Of a DNA stretch of 64,000 bases, positions 35,200 to 43,404 are shown one piece after another. This DNA comes from Pseudarthrobacter siccitolerans (GTDB taxonomy: Bacteria > Actinomycetota > Actinomycetes > Actinomycetales > Micrococcaceae). The notes beneath the pieces were generated by a model. The model saw only the letters and a list, made by a program, of their open reading frames with translations. It was not told the DNA's origin and made no database searches. Position numbers and translations under genes: made by a program. The number at the start of each line of letters is the position of its first letter. Position 1 is the first letter of the stretch. The DNA lies in the NCBI RefSeq assembly GCF_001046895.1, contig NZ_CAQI01000035.1, positions 1 through 64,000 on the forward strand, in the 5' to 3' direction.

Positions 35200-36510
35200 T
35201 TGCTTAGCGCATTTGGCCGGGCCTTTCGCACGCCTGATCTGCGACGCAAGTTGTTGTTCACGCTGGGAATCATCACCATCTTCCGCTTGGGTGCCTTCAT
35301 TCCCTCGCCCGGTGTGAACTACCAGAATGTCCAGCAATGCTTGCAGAACGGTCAGACCGCAGGCGGCCTGTACCAGCTCGTTAACCTGTTCAGCGGCGGC
35401 GCGTTGCTCCAGGTGTCCATCTTCGCCCTGGGCATCATGCCGTACATCACGGCGAGCATCATCGTCCAGCTGCTCCGGGTGGTCATTCCCCGGTTCCAGG
35501 AGCTGTACGAAGAGGGCGCAGCCGGTCAGTCCAAGCTGACCCAGTACACCCGGTACCTCACCATCGCCCTCGGCCTGCTCAACGCCACCACACTGGTGTC
35601 CCTGGCGCGGTCCGGCCAGCTGCTCCCCGGCTGTAACCTGCCGATCATCCCTGATGACAGCGTGATCACCACCATCCTGCTCATCATCACCCTGACGGCC
35701 GGCACCGGCCTGATCATGTGGATGGGCGAGCTCGTCACCGAGAAGGGCGTGGGCAACGGTATGTCCCTGCTCATCTTCACCTCCATTGCGGCAACGTTCC
35801 CCACCTCCCTGGGCGCCATCTGGAGCGCACAGGGTCCCGGCACCTTCTTCATCGTTCTGGCCGTGGGCCTGCTGACGGTGGCCCTGGTGGTCTTCGTCGA
35901 GCAGTCGCAGCGCCGTATCCCGGTGCAGTACGCCAAGCGGATGATCGGCCGCCGCACCGTGGGGGGTACCAGCACGTACATCCCCATCAAGGTCAACATG
36001 GCCGGCGTTATCCCCGTGATTTTTGCTTCCTCGATGCTTTACCTGCCTGGACTGATCTCCCAGTTCAATCAGCCGAAGCCGGGCGAGCAGCTACAGCCGT
36101 GGGTCGAATGGATCAACAACAACCTGACCCGCGGTGACCACCCGATCTATATGGCGATTTACTTCGCCCTGATCGTGTTCTTTACCTACTTCTACGTCGC
36201 GATCACCTTCAACCCTGAAGAGGTCTCGGACAACATGAAGAAGTACGGCGGCTTCATTCCAGGTATCCGCGCCGGTAAACCGACCGCTGATTACCTGCAG
36301 TACGTGCTCTCCCGGATCACGCTGCCCGGTGCCCTTTACCTGGGCTTCGTGGCGCTGATCCCGCTGGTGGCACTGGTACTGATCAACGCAAACCAGAACT
36401 TCCCGTTCGGTGGCACCTCGATCCTGATCATGGTGGGCGTTGGCCTGGAGACCGTCAAGCAGATTGATGCGCAGCTACAACAACGTCACTACGAAGGGCT
36501 TTTGCGATGA
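35200..36510 (+). CDS. secY: Preprotein translocase subunit SecY
   Basis: SecY (436 residues) forms the protein-conducting channel with SecE (1764). TTG 35200 is chosen because AGGAGG lies at 35190-35195 and the product then starts MLSAFGRAFRTPDLRRKLLF, as in the family. A frame from 35143 would add 19 unsupported residues. About ten hydrophobic segments are visible, with the plug/signature regions LVNLFSGGALLQVSIFALGI and VIPVIFASSMLYLPGLI. Its TGA overlaps the adk ATG (ATGA). Confidence 0.97.
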   Translation: MLSAFGRAFRTPDLRRKLLFTLGIITIFRLGAFIPSPGVNYQNVQQCLQNGQTAGGLYQLVNLFSGGALLQVSIFALGIMPYITASIIVQLLRVVIPRFQELYEEGAAGQSKLTQYTRYLTIALGLLNATTLVSLARSGQLLPGCNLPIIPDDSVITTILLIITLTAGTGLIMWMGELVTEKGVGNGMSLLIFTSIAATFPTSLGAIWSAQGPGTFFIVLAVGLLTVALVVFVEQSQRRIPVQYAKRMIGRRTVGGTSTYIPIKVNMAGVIPVIFASSMLYLPGLISQFNQPKPGEQLQPWVEWINNNLTRGDHPIYMAIYFALIVFFTYFYVAITFNPEEVSDNMKKYGGFIPGIRAGKPTADYLQYVLSRITLPGALYLGFVALIPLVALVLINANQNFPFGGTSILIMVGVGLETVKQIDAQLQQRHYEGLLR

Positions 36511-37085
36511 CGAGAATGCTGATTATTGGACCTCCCGGTTCCGGAAAAGGAACGCAGGCGGAGCGGATTTCAGAGCGCCTCGGCGTTGTGGCGATCTCCA
36601 CGGGAGATATCTTCCGTGCCAATGTAAAGGGCGAGACCCCGCTTGGCATCGAGGCCAAGAAGTACATGGACAACGGCGACTTCGTTCCGGACAGCGTCAC
36701 CAACAAGATGGTGCGTGACCGCCTGAGCGAGTCCGACGTCGAAAACGGCTTCCTGCTCGACGGCTACCCGCGCACCACTGCGCAGGTGGACTACCTCGAC
36801 GAGATCCTGGCCACGGGCGAGGAGAAGCTCGACGTCGTCCTGCAGCTGACGGCCGACGACGAGGAACTGGTGCACCGGCTCCTGGGCCGGGCCAAGGAAA
36901 CGGGCCGGAGCGACGACAACGAAGCCGTCATCCGCCACCGCCTTGACCTGTACCACGAGCAGACCGAAGCCGTGGTGGCCAAGTACGCCGAGCGCGGCAT
37001 CCTCACCCAGGTGGACGGCATCGGCCCCATCGACGAAGTGACGGACCGCGTGATGCAGGCCATCAAGGCCGCACAGGCAGCCTGA
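36507..37085 (+). CDS. adk: Adenylate kinase
   Basis: Adenylate kinase (192 residues) interconverts ATP, AMP and ADP. The P-loop GPPGSGKGT is at residues 8-16. AMP-binding residues are in STGDIFRANV, and LLDGYPRTTAQ contains the family signature. It is the short-LID form without a zinc-binding insertion, usual for Actinobacteria. Overlap with secY and proximity to map reproduce the conserved secY-adk-map order. Confidence 0.97.
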   Translation: MTRMLIIGPPGSGKGTQAERISERLGVVAISTGDIFRANVKGETPLGIEAKKYMDNGDFVPDSVTNKMVRDRLSESDVENGFLLDGYPRTTAQVDYLDEILATGEEKLDVVLQLTADDEELVHRLLGRAKETGRSDDNEAVIRHRLDLYHEQTEAVVAKYAERGILTQVDGIGPIDEVTDRVMQAIKAAQAA

Positions 37086-37102
37086 TCCAGGCATGTTTTT
37101 CC

Positions 37103-37133
37103 GAGGCTCCTCCCGGTACACGGGAGGAGCCTC
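37103..37133 (+). other. Hairpin between adk and map
   Basis: GAGGCTCCTCCCG (37103-37115) pairs perfectly with CGGGAGGAGCCTC (37121-37133) around a 5-nt loop. The following bases (AGCCATTTG) are not a T-tract. It could be a partial terminator or a processing hairpin. Confidence 0.6.
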
Positions 37134-37155
37134 AGCCATTTGAAAGGAAATCCCC

Positions 37156-37983
37156 ATGGCCTTTGGCCAGCCCCGCATCGAATACAAGACCAACGCCCAG
37201 ATGCGCACCATGCACGAAGCAGGCCTGGTCCTGAGCCGTGCCCTGGATGCCGCTGTTGCAGCGGCCGTTCCTGGCGTCACCACCAAGCACCTGGATGACG
37301 TCTTCGCCGCCGTCCTCAACGAGGCCGGCGCCAAGTCCAACTTCCTGGGCTACCACGGGTTCCCCGCCACGATCTGCACCTCCGTGAATGAGGAAGTGGT
37401 CCACGGCATTCCCGGCAGCCGGGTCCTGAAGGACGGCGACATCATCTCGATCGACGGCGGTGCCATTGTGAACGGCTGGCACTCCGACTCGGCGCGGACA
37501 GTTATCGTGGGCACGGCCGATCCTGCGGACCAGCGGCTTTCCGACGTGACCCATGCCGCCTTGTGGCGGGGGATCGCGGCACTGGCCACCGGCAAGCACG
37601 TAGGCGATATCGGCGCCGCCATCGACGACTACGTCTCTTCCGTCCCGGGCAAACCGCTGGGGATCCTCGAGGACTATGTGGGCCACGGCATCGGATCTGA
37701 AATGCACATGGCACCGGACGTCCTGAACTACCGCACCAGCCACCGCGGCCCGAAGATCCGTCCGGGCCTCTGCCTGGCGATCGAGCCCATGCTGGTCCGC
37801 GGCGGCATTGAGACTGCGGTCCTGGAGGACGACTGGACCGTCATCACCACCGACGGTGCCCGCTCCTGCCAGTGGGAGCACTCCGTGGCCGTCCACGAGA
37901 AGGGCATCTGGGTCCTCTCAGCGCCCGACGGCGGTGCGGAGCATCTGGTGCCCCTCGGCGTCACTCCGGTGCCGATTCCGTAG
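37156..37983 (+). CDS. map: Type I methionine aminopeptidase
   Basis: MetAP (275 residues) removes the initiator methionine cotranslationally. All five metal ligands are visible: D100, D111, H177 (GHGIGSEMH), E210 (AIEPM) and E241 (WEHSVAV). There is no N-terminal zinc finger or SH3-binding extension. GAAAGGAA precedes the ATG. It is followed 12 nt later by a P1-family peptidase, probably cotranscribed. Confidence 0.97.
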   Translation: MAFGQPRIEYKTNAQMRTMHEAGLVLSRALDAAVAAAVPGVTTKHLDDVFAAVLNEAGAKSNFLGYHGFPATICTSVNEEVVHGIPGSRVLKDGDIISIDGGAIVNGWHSDSARTVIVGTADPADQRLSDVTHAALWRGIAALATGKHVGDIGAAIDDYVSSVPGKPLGILEDYVGHGIGSEMHMAPDVLNYRTSHRGPKIRPGLCLAIEPMLVRGGIETAVLEDDWTVITTDGARSCQWEHSVAVHEKGIWVLSAPDGGAEHLVPLGVTPVPIP

Positions 37984-37995
37984 GTTCCCGGAACA

Positions 37996-39048
37996 ATGGG
38001 TGCCATGGGAGCGATCACCGATGTGCCCGGGATCCGGGTTGGCCACGTACAGAAGACCGGCGACGGCTGGCTGAGCGGGGTGACGGTGGTCCTGCCGCCG
38101 CCGGGCACCGTGGGATCGGTGGACGTCCAGGGCGGCGGACCGGCCACCCACGAGACCGACGCCCTGGATCCCACCACCCTGGTCAGCGCCGTGGACGCCG
38201 TGGTCCTCACCGGCGGCAGCGCGTACGGCCTCGCCTCCGCGGCCGGCGCCCAGCGCTGGTGCGAGGAGAACAATCGGGGCTTCGCCGTTCCCGGGGGAGT
38301 GGTACCGATCGTCCCGGCAGCCGCCATCTTCGACCTTGGCCGCGGCGGCGACTTTTCAGCGCGTCCGACGCCGGACATGGGCTACGCTGCAACCGCCGCC
38401 GCTGCTGCTGAAAAGGACGGGCACGACGTCGGACGCGGCAACGTGGGTGCCGGCACCGGAGCAGTCATCGCCCGGACGTATAAGGGCGGGGTGGGTACGG
38501 CATCGGCGACGCTCGATAACGGCGTGGTGGTGGGCGCGATCGCTGTCGTCAACGCTCTTGGTTTGCCGGTGGTTGACGGCGGGCAGGCGCCGCGGCCCTC
38601 CGCGCGCTCGGTCGTTCCGCCCCACGAGCCCCCTAGCCTCGCAAGCTCGGCCAGGGAACCCGGCTCGCGTGGGCCCACCTTAGACGCGCGCTTCCGGGCC
38701 CCGGAACCTGCCCACCTAGACGCGCCCCTGAACACCACGCTTGTCGTCGTCGCTACCAACGCCGTTCTTGATGTGGCCGAGTGCAAGCGGACTGCTTCTG
38801 CCTCGCATGCCGGGATTGCGCGGGCCCTAAACCCGAGCCACACCTTGGCGGATGGGGACACGGTCTTCTGCCTGTCCACCCAAGCTGTGGCACTTGACCG
38901 CTCCGACGAAGCTGCCCGGCAGATTGGCCTGATCACGCTGCAAAGTGCGGCAGCCGACGTCGTCCGCCTGGCCATCCTTGACGGCGTGGCCAGCGCCCGG
39001 GCTGTGAGCACTCCGGCCGGTGATTATGGTGTGTACGGTGCCGGGTAG
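37996..39048 (+). CDS. P1/S58-family self-processing peptidase (DmpA-like)
   Basis: A 350-residue N-terminal nucleophile hydrolase of the DmpA/L-aminopeptidase family, which cleaves itself into alpha and beta chains. Family segments are ITDVPGIRVGHVQ at the start, VVLTGGSAYGLASAAG, and GNVGAGTGAVIA. The probable self-cleavage site is before T248 in NTTLVVVATNA, so the nucleophile would be threonine. Residues about 197-245 just before that site are a Pro/Ser/Arg-rich insertion of low complexity. The substrate is unknown. ATG 38005 is an alternative start three codons in. Confidence 0.85.
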   Translation: MGAMGAITDVPGIRVGHVQKTGDGWLSGVTVVLPPPGTVGSVDVQGGGPATHETDALDPTTLVSAVDAVVLTGGSAYGLASAAGAQRWCEENNRGFAVPGGVVPIVPAAAIFDLGRGGDFSARPTPDMGYAATAAAAAEKDGHDVGRGNVGAGTGAVIARTYKGGVGTASATLDNGVVVGAIAVVNALGLPVVDGGQAPRPSARSVVPPHEPPSLASSAREPGSRGPTLDARFRAPEPAHLDAPLNTTLVVVATNAVLDVAECKRTASASHAGIARALNPSHTLADGDTVFCLSTQAVALDRSDEAARQIGLITLQSAAADVVRLAILDGVASARAVSTPAGDYGVYGAG

Positions 39049-39063
39049 GTTACTATTGCCGAT

Positions 39064-39092
39064 TTAACTTTTACGGCCAGACAGAGTAGTGT
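39064..39092 (+). promoter_or_regulatory. Candidate infA promoter
   Basis: TTAACT (39064-39069), a 17-bp spacer and TAGTGT (39087-39092). It would give a leader of about 120 nt before infA. Confidence 0.4.
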
Positions 39093-39220
39093 TGTTTGTT
39101 GGTTGTCTGGACTGCCACGCCCTTTTGGGGCCTGGAGCCGGCAATCGATCCAACAAAAACGTTCGTGGTCATGCCCGGTGCAATCCGGCGGGACTGCGGC
39201 AACAACAGTTAGCGGAGGGT

Positions 39221-39442
39221 ATGGCCAAGAAGGACGGGGTCATTGAGATCGAAGGCGTTGTGACTGAGGCGCTGCCTAACGCGATGTTTCGCGTTGAGCT
39301 GACCAACAAGCACATCGTACTGGCACACATCTCTGGAAAGATGCGTCAGCACTACATCAGGATTCTCCCTGAGGACCGCGTAGTGGTGGAGCTGAGCCCG
39401 TACGACCTCACCCGTGGTCGTATCGTCTACCGCTACAAGTAA
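39221..39442 (+). CDS. infA: Translation initiation factor IF-1
   Basis: IF-1 (73 residues) is a single OB-fold protein that binds the 30S A site during initiation. [20 protein letters not shown] and [16 protein letters not shown] are nearly invariant. ATG 39221 is preceded by GCGGAGGG; longer upstream frames are not supported. It is followed by rpmJ, rpsM and rpsK in the standard alpha-operon order. Confidence 0.98.
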   Translation: MAKKDGVIEIEGVVTEALPNAMFRVELTNKHIVLAHISGKMRQHYIRILPEDRVVVELSPYDLTRGRIVYRYK

Positions 39443-39512
39443 ATTGCTGGGCGGCCTCAGTGTGAACTGAATGCCGCTCCAGTTGACCAACTGTTACACG
39501 CAAAGGAATGCC

Positions 39513-39626
39513 ATGAAGGTCAAGCCGAGCGTCAAGCAGATCTGCGAAAAGTGCAAAGTGATCCGCCGTAATGGCCGGGTCATGGTGATCTGCGAGAACC
39601 CGCGCCACAAGCAGCGCCAGGGCTAA
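39513..39626 (+). CDS. rpmJ: 50S ribosomal protein L36
   Basis: L36 is only 37 residues. [20 protein letters not shown] has the first two zinc ligands, C11 and C14; C27 and H32 in [13 protein letters not shown] complete the zinc ribbon. This is the zinc-binding (C+) form. AAAGGAATGCC precedes the ATG. It lies between infA and rpsM. Confidence 0.97.
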   Translation: MKVKPSVKQICEKCKVIRRNGRVMVICENPRHKQRQG

Positions 39627-39800
39627 TTCCCTTCATCGGGAATTCCTGGGTTGCTAACCCACGCAAGTAAATAAAGGCAGCACAAGCTGATCTGGGACGT
39701 ATGGAGCCCGGACAGCTAACCCCCGGTCGGAGGCTGGGGCCGCATGGAACATGCGGGTGTACTGCCTACGACCTCCGGTTTATCAAGGAGTACTGCCACT

Positions 39801-40175
39801 ATGGCTCGTCTCGCTGGCGTAGACATTCCCCGCGAAAAGCGGCTGGAAATTGCGCTTACTTACATCTACGGCGTGGGCAAGACCCGTGCACACGAAACCC
39901 TGGCTGCCACTGGCATCAGCGCTGACGTTCGCGTCAAGGACCTGACTGATGCCCAGCTGGTTGAGCTGCGTGACTACATTGAAGGCAACTACAAGGTTGA
40001 GGGTGACCTTCGCCGCGAAGTAGCAGCAGATATCCGCCGCAAGGTTGAAATCGGCAGCTACGAAGGCCTGCGCCACCGCAAGGGCCTGCCCGTACGCGGA
40101 CAGCGTACGAAGACCAACGCCCGTACCCGCAAGGGCCCGAAGCGCACCGTCGCCGGCAAGAAGAAGGCACGCTAA
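39801..40175 (+). CDS. rpsM: 30S ribosomal protein S13
   Basis: S13 (124 residues) forms bridges with the large subunit in the 30S head. ATG 39801 gives [26 protein letters not shown] is about 10 nt upstream. [19 protein letters not shown] and the C-terminal [19 protein letters not shown] are typical. An upstream frame from 39744 is unsupported. The spacer after it contains AAATCG/CGATTT inverted repeats near 40196-40213. Confidence 0.97.
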   Translation: MARLAGVDIPREKRLEIALTYIYGVGKTRAHETLAATGISADVRVKDLTDAQLVELRDYIEGNYKVEGDLRREVAADIRRKVEIGSYEGLRHRKGLPVRGQRTKTNARTRKGPKRTVAGKKKAR

Positions 40176-40281
40176 ACCTCCCCACTTGCTCCCTAAAATC
40201 GCTGGCGCGATTTCAAGGAACCCTGCAAGTGTGGGCCCAGGTTAACGGCCTTCCCCCAATAAACTTTCTGTAGGAGAAATA

Positions 40282-40683
40282 ATGCCCCCGAAGACTCGTG
40301 GCGCGGTTCGCAAGCCGCGTAAGAAGGACAAGAAGAATATCGCGCTTGGCCAGGCGCACATCAAGAGCACGTTTAACAACACCATCGTTTCCATCACGGA
40401 TCCGACCGGCGCTGTTATCTCTTGGGCTTCCTCAGGTGAGGTTGGCTTCAAGGGCTCGCGTAAGTCCACCCCGTTCGCTGCCCAGATGGCTGCTGAAGCT
40501 GCTGCAAAGCGCGCCCAGGAGCACGGCATGCGCAAGGTTGACGTTTTCGTGAAGGGCCCGGGCTCGGGACGCGAAACCGCGATCCGTTCGCTGCAGGCTG
40601 CCGGCCTCGAGGTTGGCTCCATCCAGGACGTCACCCCCGCCGCCCACAACGGCTGCCGTCCCCCGAAGCGCCGCCGCGTCTAA
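40282..40683 (+). CDS. rpsK: 30S ribosomal protein S11
   Basis: S11 (133 residues) lines the mRNA exit platform. Conserved are [40 protein letters not shown] and the C-terminal [30 protein letters not shown] precedes the ATG. In many bacteria rpsD (S4) follows; here it is absent and rpoA comes next after a hairpin. Confidence 0.98.
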   Translation: MPPKTRGAVRKPRKKDKKNIALGQAHIKSTFNNTIVSITDPTGAVISWASSGEVGFKGSRKSTPFAAQMAAEAAAKRAQEHGMRKVDVFVKGPGSGRETAIRSLQAAGLEVGSIQDVTPAAHNGCRPPKRRRV

Positions 40684-40702
40684 GGCTTTCGATGCCGCAT
40701 GA

Positions 40703-40734
40703 GCTTGCCCGGACCGTTGATGGTCCGGGCAAGC
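40703..40734 (+). other. Hairpin between rpsK and rpoA
   Basis: GCTTGCCCGGACC (40703-40715) pairs perfectly with GGTCCGGGCAAGC (40722-40734), loop GTTGAT. No T-tract follows (CCAGCG). It occupies the place where rpsD is found in many bacteria. Confidence 0.75.
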
Positions 40735-40814
40735 CCAGCGCGTTAAGTCTTCAGACCGAATTTCCACCACCTGTGTTGCGTCATATAGCGGATGCTCGCC
40801 GAAAGGAAACCTAA

Positions 40815-41825
40815 GTGCTCATTGCACAGCGCCCCACCCTCTCCGAAGAGGTAGTCTCCGAAAACCGTTCGCGTTTCATCATTGAACCGCTGGAACCGGG
40901 CTTCGGCTACACCCTCGGAAACTCCCTCCGCCGTACCCTGCTCTCCTCCATCCCCGGTGCTGCTGTAACCAGCATCCGGATCGATGGCGTGCTGCACGAG
41001 TTCACCACGGTTCCGGGTGTGAAGGAAGATGTCACTGAGATCATCCTGAACATCAAGAGCCTGTCGGTTTCCTCCGAGCACGATGAGCCGGTTGTTGCTT
41101 ACCTGCGCAAGCAGGGCCCCGGAGTCGTCACCGCCGCGGACATCGCTCCGCCGGCCGGCGTCGAATTCCACAACCCGGATCTGCACATCGCCACGCTGAA
41201 CTCGAAGGGCAAGTTCGAACTCGAACTGACCATCGAGCGCGGCCGCGGCTACGTTTCGGCAGCTCAGAACAAGTCCGGCGACGCAGAGATCGGCCGCATC
41301 CCGGTCGACTCCATTTACTCGCCGGTGCTGAAGGTTACTTTCCGCGTGGAAGCAACCCGTGTTGAGCAGCGCACCGACTTCGACAAGCTTATTGTCGACG
41401 TCGAGACCAAGCAGGCTATCGCCCCGCGCGATGCTGTTGCTTCCGCAGGCACCACCCTGGTGGAGCTCTTCGGTCTGGCACGTGAGCTGAACACCGCAGC
41501 TGAAGGTATCGAGATCGGCCCGTCACCCACCGACGCTGCCCTGGCAGCCGACATGGCACTGCCGATCGAGGATCTGGACCTCACCGTCCGTTCCTACAAC
41601 TGCCTCAAGCGTGAGGGCATCCACACCGTGGGTGAACTCGTTGCCCGCTCCGAGGCTGACCTGATGGACATCCGCAACTTCGGTGCCAAGTCCATTGACG
41701 AGGTCAAGGCAAAGCTGGTTGAACTGGGCCTGTCCCTCAAGGACTCGCCTCCCGGTTTTGACCTCGCAGCACGCGCCGCAGCAATCGAAGAGGACGACGC
41801 CGCCTTCGGCGACGACGAACTCTAA
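40815..41825 (+). CDS. rpoA: DNA-directed RNA polymerase subunit alpha
   Basis: RNA polymerase alpha subunit (336 residues). The N-terminal dimerisation/assembly domain contains [20 protein letters not shown]. The C-terminal domain, which contacts UP elements and activators, has [19 protein letters not shown] and [14 protein letters not shown]. The start is GTG 40815 behind GAAAGGAAACC. A short acidic tail ([12 protein letters not shown]) follows the C-terminal domain. It is coexpressed with rplQ. Confidence 0.98.
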
Positions 41826-41893
41826 ACCAGACCTTGGCCGGCGGGCAGCACCATGGTGTGCGGTCCACGGCTTCCACATGAGGAGAAACAATT

Positions 41894-42478
41894 ATGCCTA
41901 CCCCCACTAAGGGTCCGCGCCTCGGAGGCGGCCCGGCTCACGAGCGCCTCATGCTCGCGAACCTGGCAGCATCCCTGTTCGAGCACAAGCGGATCACCAC
42001 CACGGTGACCAAGGCCAAGCGCCTGAAGCCGTATGCAGAACGCCTGGTCACCTTCGCCAAGCGCGGCGACCTCGCTTCCCGCCGCCGCGTGCTCGGCCTG
42101 ATCAGCAACAAGGGCGTCGTCCACGAGCTGTTCACCGACATTGCCCAGGCAGTGGAGAACCGCGACGGCGGCTACACCCGCATCACCAAGATCGGCAACC
42201 GCAAGGGCGACAACGCCCCCATGGCTGTCATCGAGCTCGTTCTTGAGCCCGTTTCCGCCAAGCAGGCTGTAGTGGCCGAGGCTACGCAGGCTGCCGCCAA
42301 GGCTGCTCCGGCTGCCGAGGAAGCTCCCGAGGCTGAGGTCGCCGAGACCGAAGCTGCGGAGGCTCCCGCCGAGGAAACCACCGAGGCTCCTGCTGCTGAA
42401 GAAGCTGCAACCGAAGAGGCTCCGGCCGCTGAGGAAGCTGCCGAAGCTCCGGCTGCTGAAGAGAAGGACGCGAAGTAA
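41894..42478 (+). CDS. rplQ: 50S ribosomal protein L17, C-terminally extended
   Basis: L17 lies near the tunnel exit. The core (residues 1-125) has [40 protein letters not shown] and [21 protein letters not shown] sequence. The remaining 65 or so residues are almost entirely Ala/Glu/Pro/Thr repeats ([22 protein letters not shown]), making the protein 194 residues against about 120 for the usual form. GAGGAGAAACAATT precedes the ATG. Its likely terminator lies inside the beginning of truA. Confidence 0.95.
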   Translation: MPTPTKGPRLGGGPAHERLMLANLAASLFEHKRITTTVTKAKRLKPYAERLVTFAKRGDLASRRRVLGLISNKGVVHELFTDIAQAVENRDGGYTRITKIGNRKGDNAPMAVIELVLEPVSAKQAVVAEATQAAAKAAPAAEEAPEAEVAETEAAEAPAEETTEAPAAEEAATEEAPAAEEAAEAPAAEEKDAK

Positions 42479-42496
42479 TTCGCTGATTTTCTTCGC

Positions 42497-42512
42497 ATAG
42501 ACTTAAGTCTAT
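42497..42512. promoter_or_regulatory. 16-bp perfect palindrome with truA -10 element
   Basis: ATAGACTTAAGTCTAT (42497-42512) is a perfect palindrome. It contains TAGACT (42498-42503), the -10 hexamer seen elsewhere in the window, ending seven bases before the truA ATG at 42511. This spacing would place the RNA start at or next to the ATG, a leaderless transcript. The palindrome could also be an operator. Confidence 0.5.
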
Positions 42513-43404
42513 GAACGACCAAAAACCCGCGGCCCCCGTTTTGGGGGGCGGCGGGTTTTTGCGTGTCCGGCTGGATTTGTCGTACGACGGCGGCCCCTTC
42601 AGCGGGTGGGCCCTGCAGCCGGGCCTGCGGACCGTCCAGGGCGCCCTCGAGGAAGCCCTGCAGCTGCTGGTCCGCCGCCCGGTCCGCGTGACTGTTGCCG
42701 GCCGCACCGACGCCGGCGTGCACGCCCGCGGCCAGGTGGTCCACCTGGACCTCAGCGAAGCCGAGTGGCTGGGACTGCCGCGGGGGCACGAACTCGATCC
42801 CGCCGTCGCCATGCTGCGAAGGATCCGCGGCGCCCTCAGCCGCGTGCTCGGGGACCTGACCGGGGCGGTGGAGGTGCACCGGATTTCGCTGGCGCCGGAG
42901 GGGTTTGATGCCCGGTTCTCGGCGCTCTGGCGGCGCTACAGCTACCGCATCGCGGACGGACCCGCGCTCTGGGATCCGCTGGGCCGGTACTCCACCCTGT
43001 GGCACAAAAGCCCGCTTGATGTGTCCCTGTTGAACGAAGGCGCCTCGAAGTTGCTGGGGCTGCAGAACTTCCTGTCCTTCTGCAAACCGCGTGAAGGTGC
43101 CACCACCATCCGTGAACTGCAGCGCTTCGAGTTCGCACGCGCGGAAGACGGCGTCATTGTGGCTACCGTCCAGGCCGATGCCTTCTGCCACAACATGGTG
43201 CGCGCCCTGATCGGTTCGGCCCTGTATGTGGGGGAGGGCGTGGAGGAACCGGGGTGGCTGTACGAACGGCTGCTCGCCCGGAAGCGTGACGCCAAGTCCG
43301 TGCTGGCGGCGCCGCACCCGCTGGTGCTGGAGGAAGTGGCCTACCCGTCCGACGACGAGTTGCTGGCACGCGCGGAACTCACCCGGGCGCTGCGGGAGTA
43401 CTAG
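42511..43404 (+). CDS. truA: tRNA pseudouridine synthase TruA
   Basis: TruA makes pseudouridine at positions 38-40 of tRNA anticodon stems. The catalytic aspartate is D67 in GRTDAGVHA, with RVRLDLSYDGGPFSGWALQP upstream and a normal C-terminus with DAFCHNMVRALIGSALYVGEG. The frame from ATG 42511 is 297 residues. Its first 16 residues overlie a terminator hairpin and are not conserved in character. TTG 42559 (MRVRLDLSYDG) would give a family-like N-terminus but has no ribosome site. The stop overlaps the convergent kinase stop (CTAG). Confidence 0.92.
   Translation: MNDQKPAAPVLGGGGFLRVRLDLSYDGGPFSGWALQPGLRTVQGALEEALQLLVRRPVRVTVAGRTDAGVHARGQVVHLDLSEAEWLGLPRGHELDPAVAMLRRIRGALSRVLGDLTGAVEVHRISLAPEGFDARFSALWRRYSYRIADGPALWDPLGRYSTLWHKSPLDVSLLNEGASKLLGLQNFLSFCKPREGATTIRELQRFEFARAEDGVIVATVQADAFCHNMVRALIGSALYVGEGVEEPGWLYERLLARKRDAKSVLAAPHPLVLEEVAYPSDDELLARAELTRALREY
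42521..42560 (+). terminator. Terminator of the rpoA-rplQ unit, inside the 5' end of truA
   Basis: AAAAACCCGC (42521-42530) pairs with GCGGGTTTTT (42551-42560), and the inner GGCCCCCG/GGGGGCG segments extend the stem. A-tract and T-tract flank it. It falls in codons 4-17 of the truA frame that starts at 42511. Confidence 0.8.
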
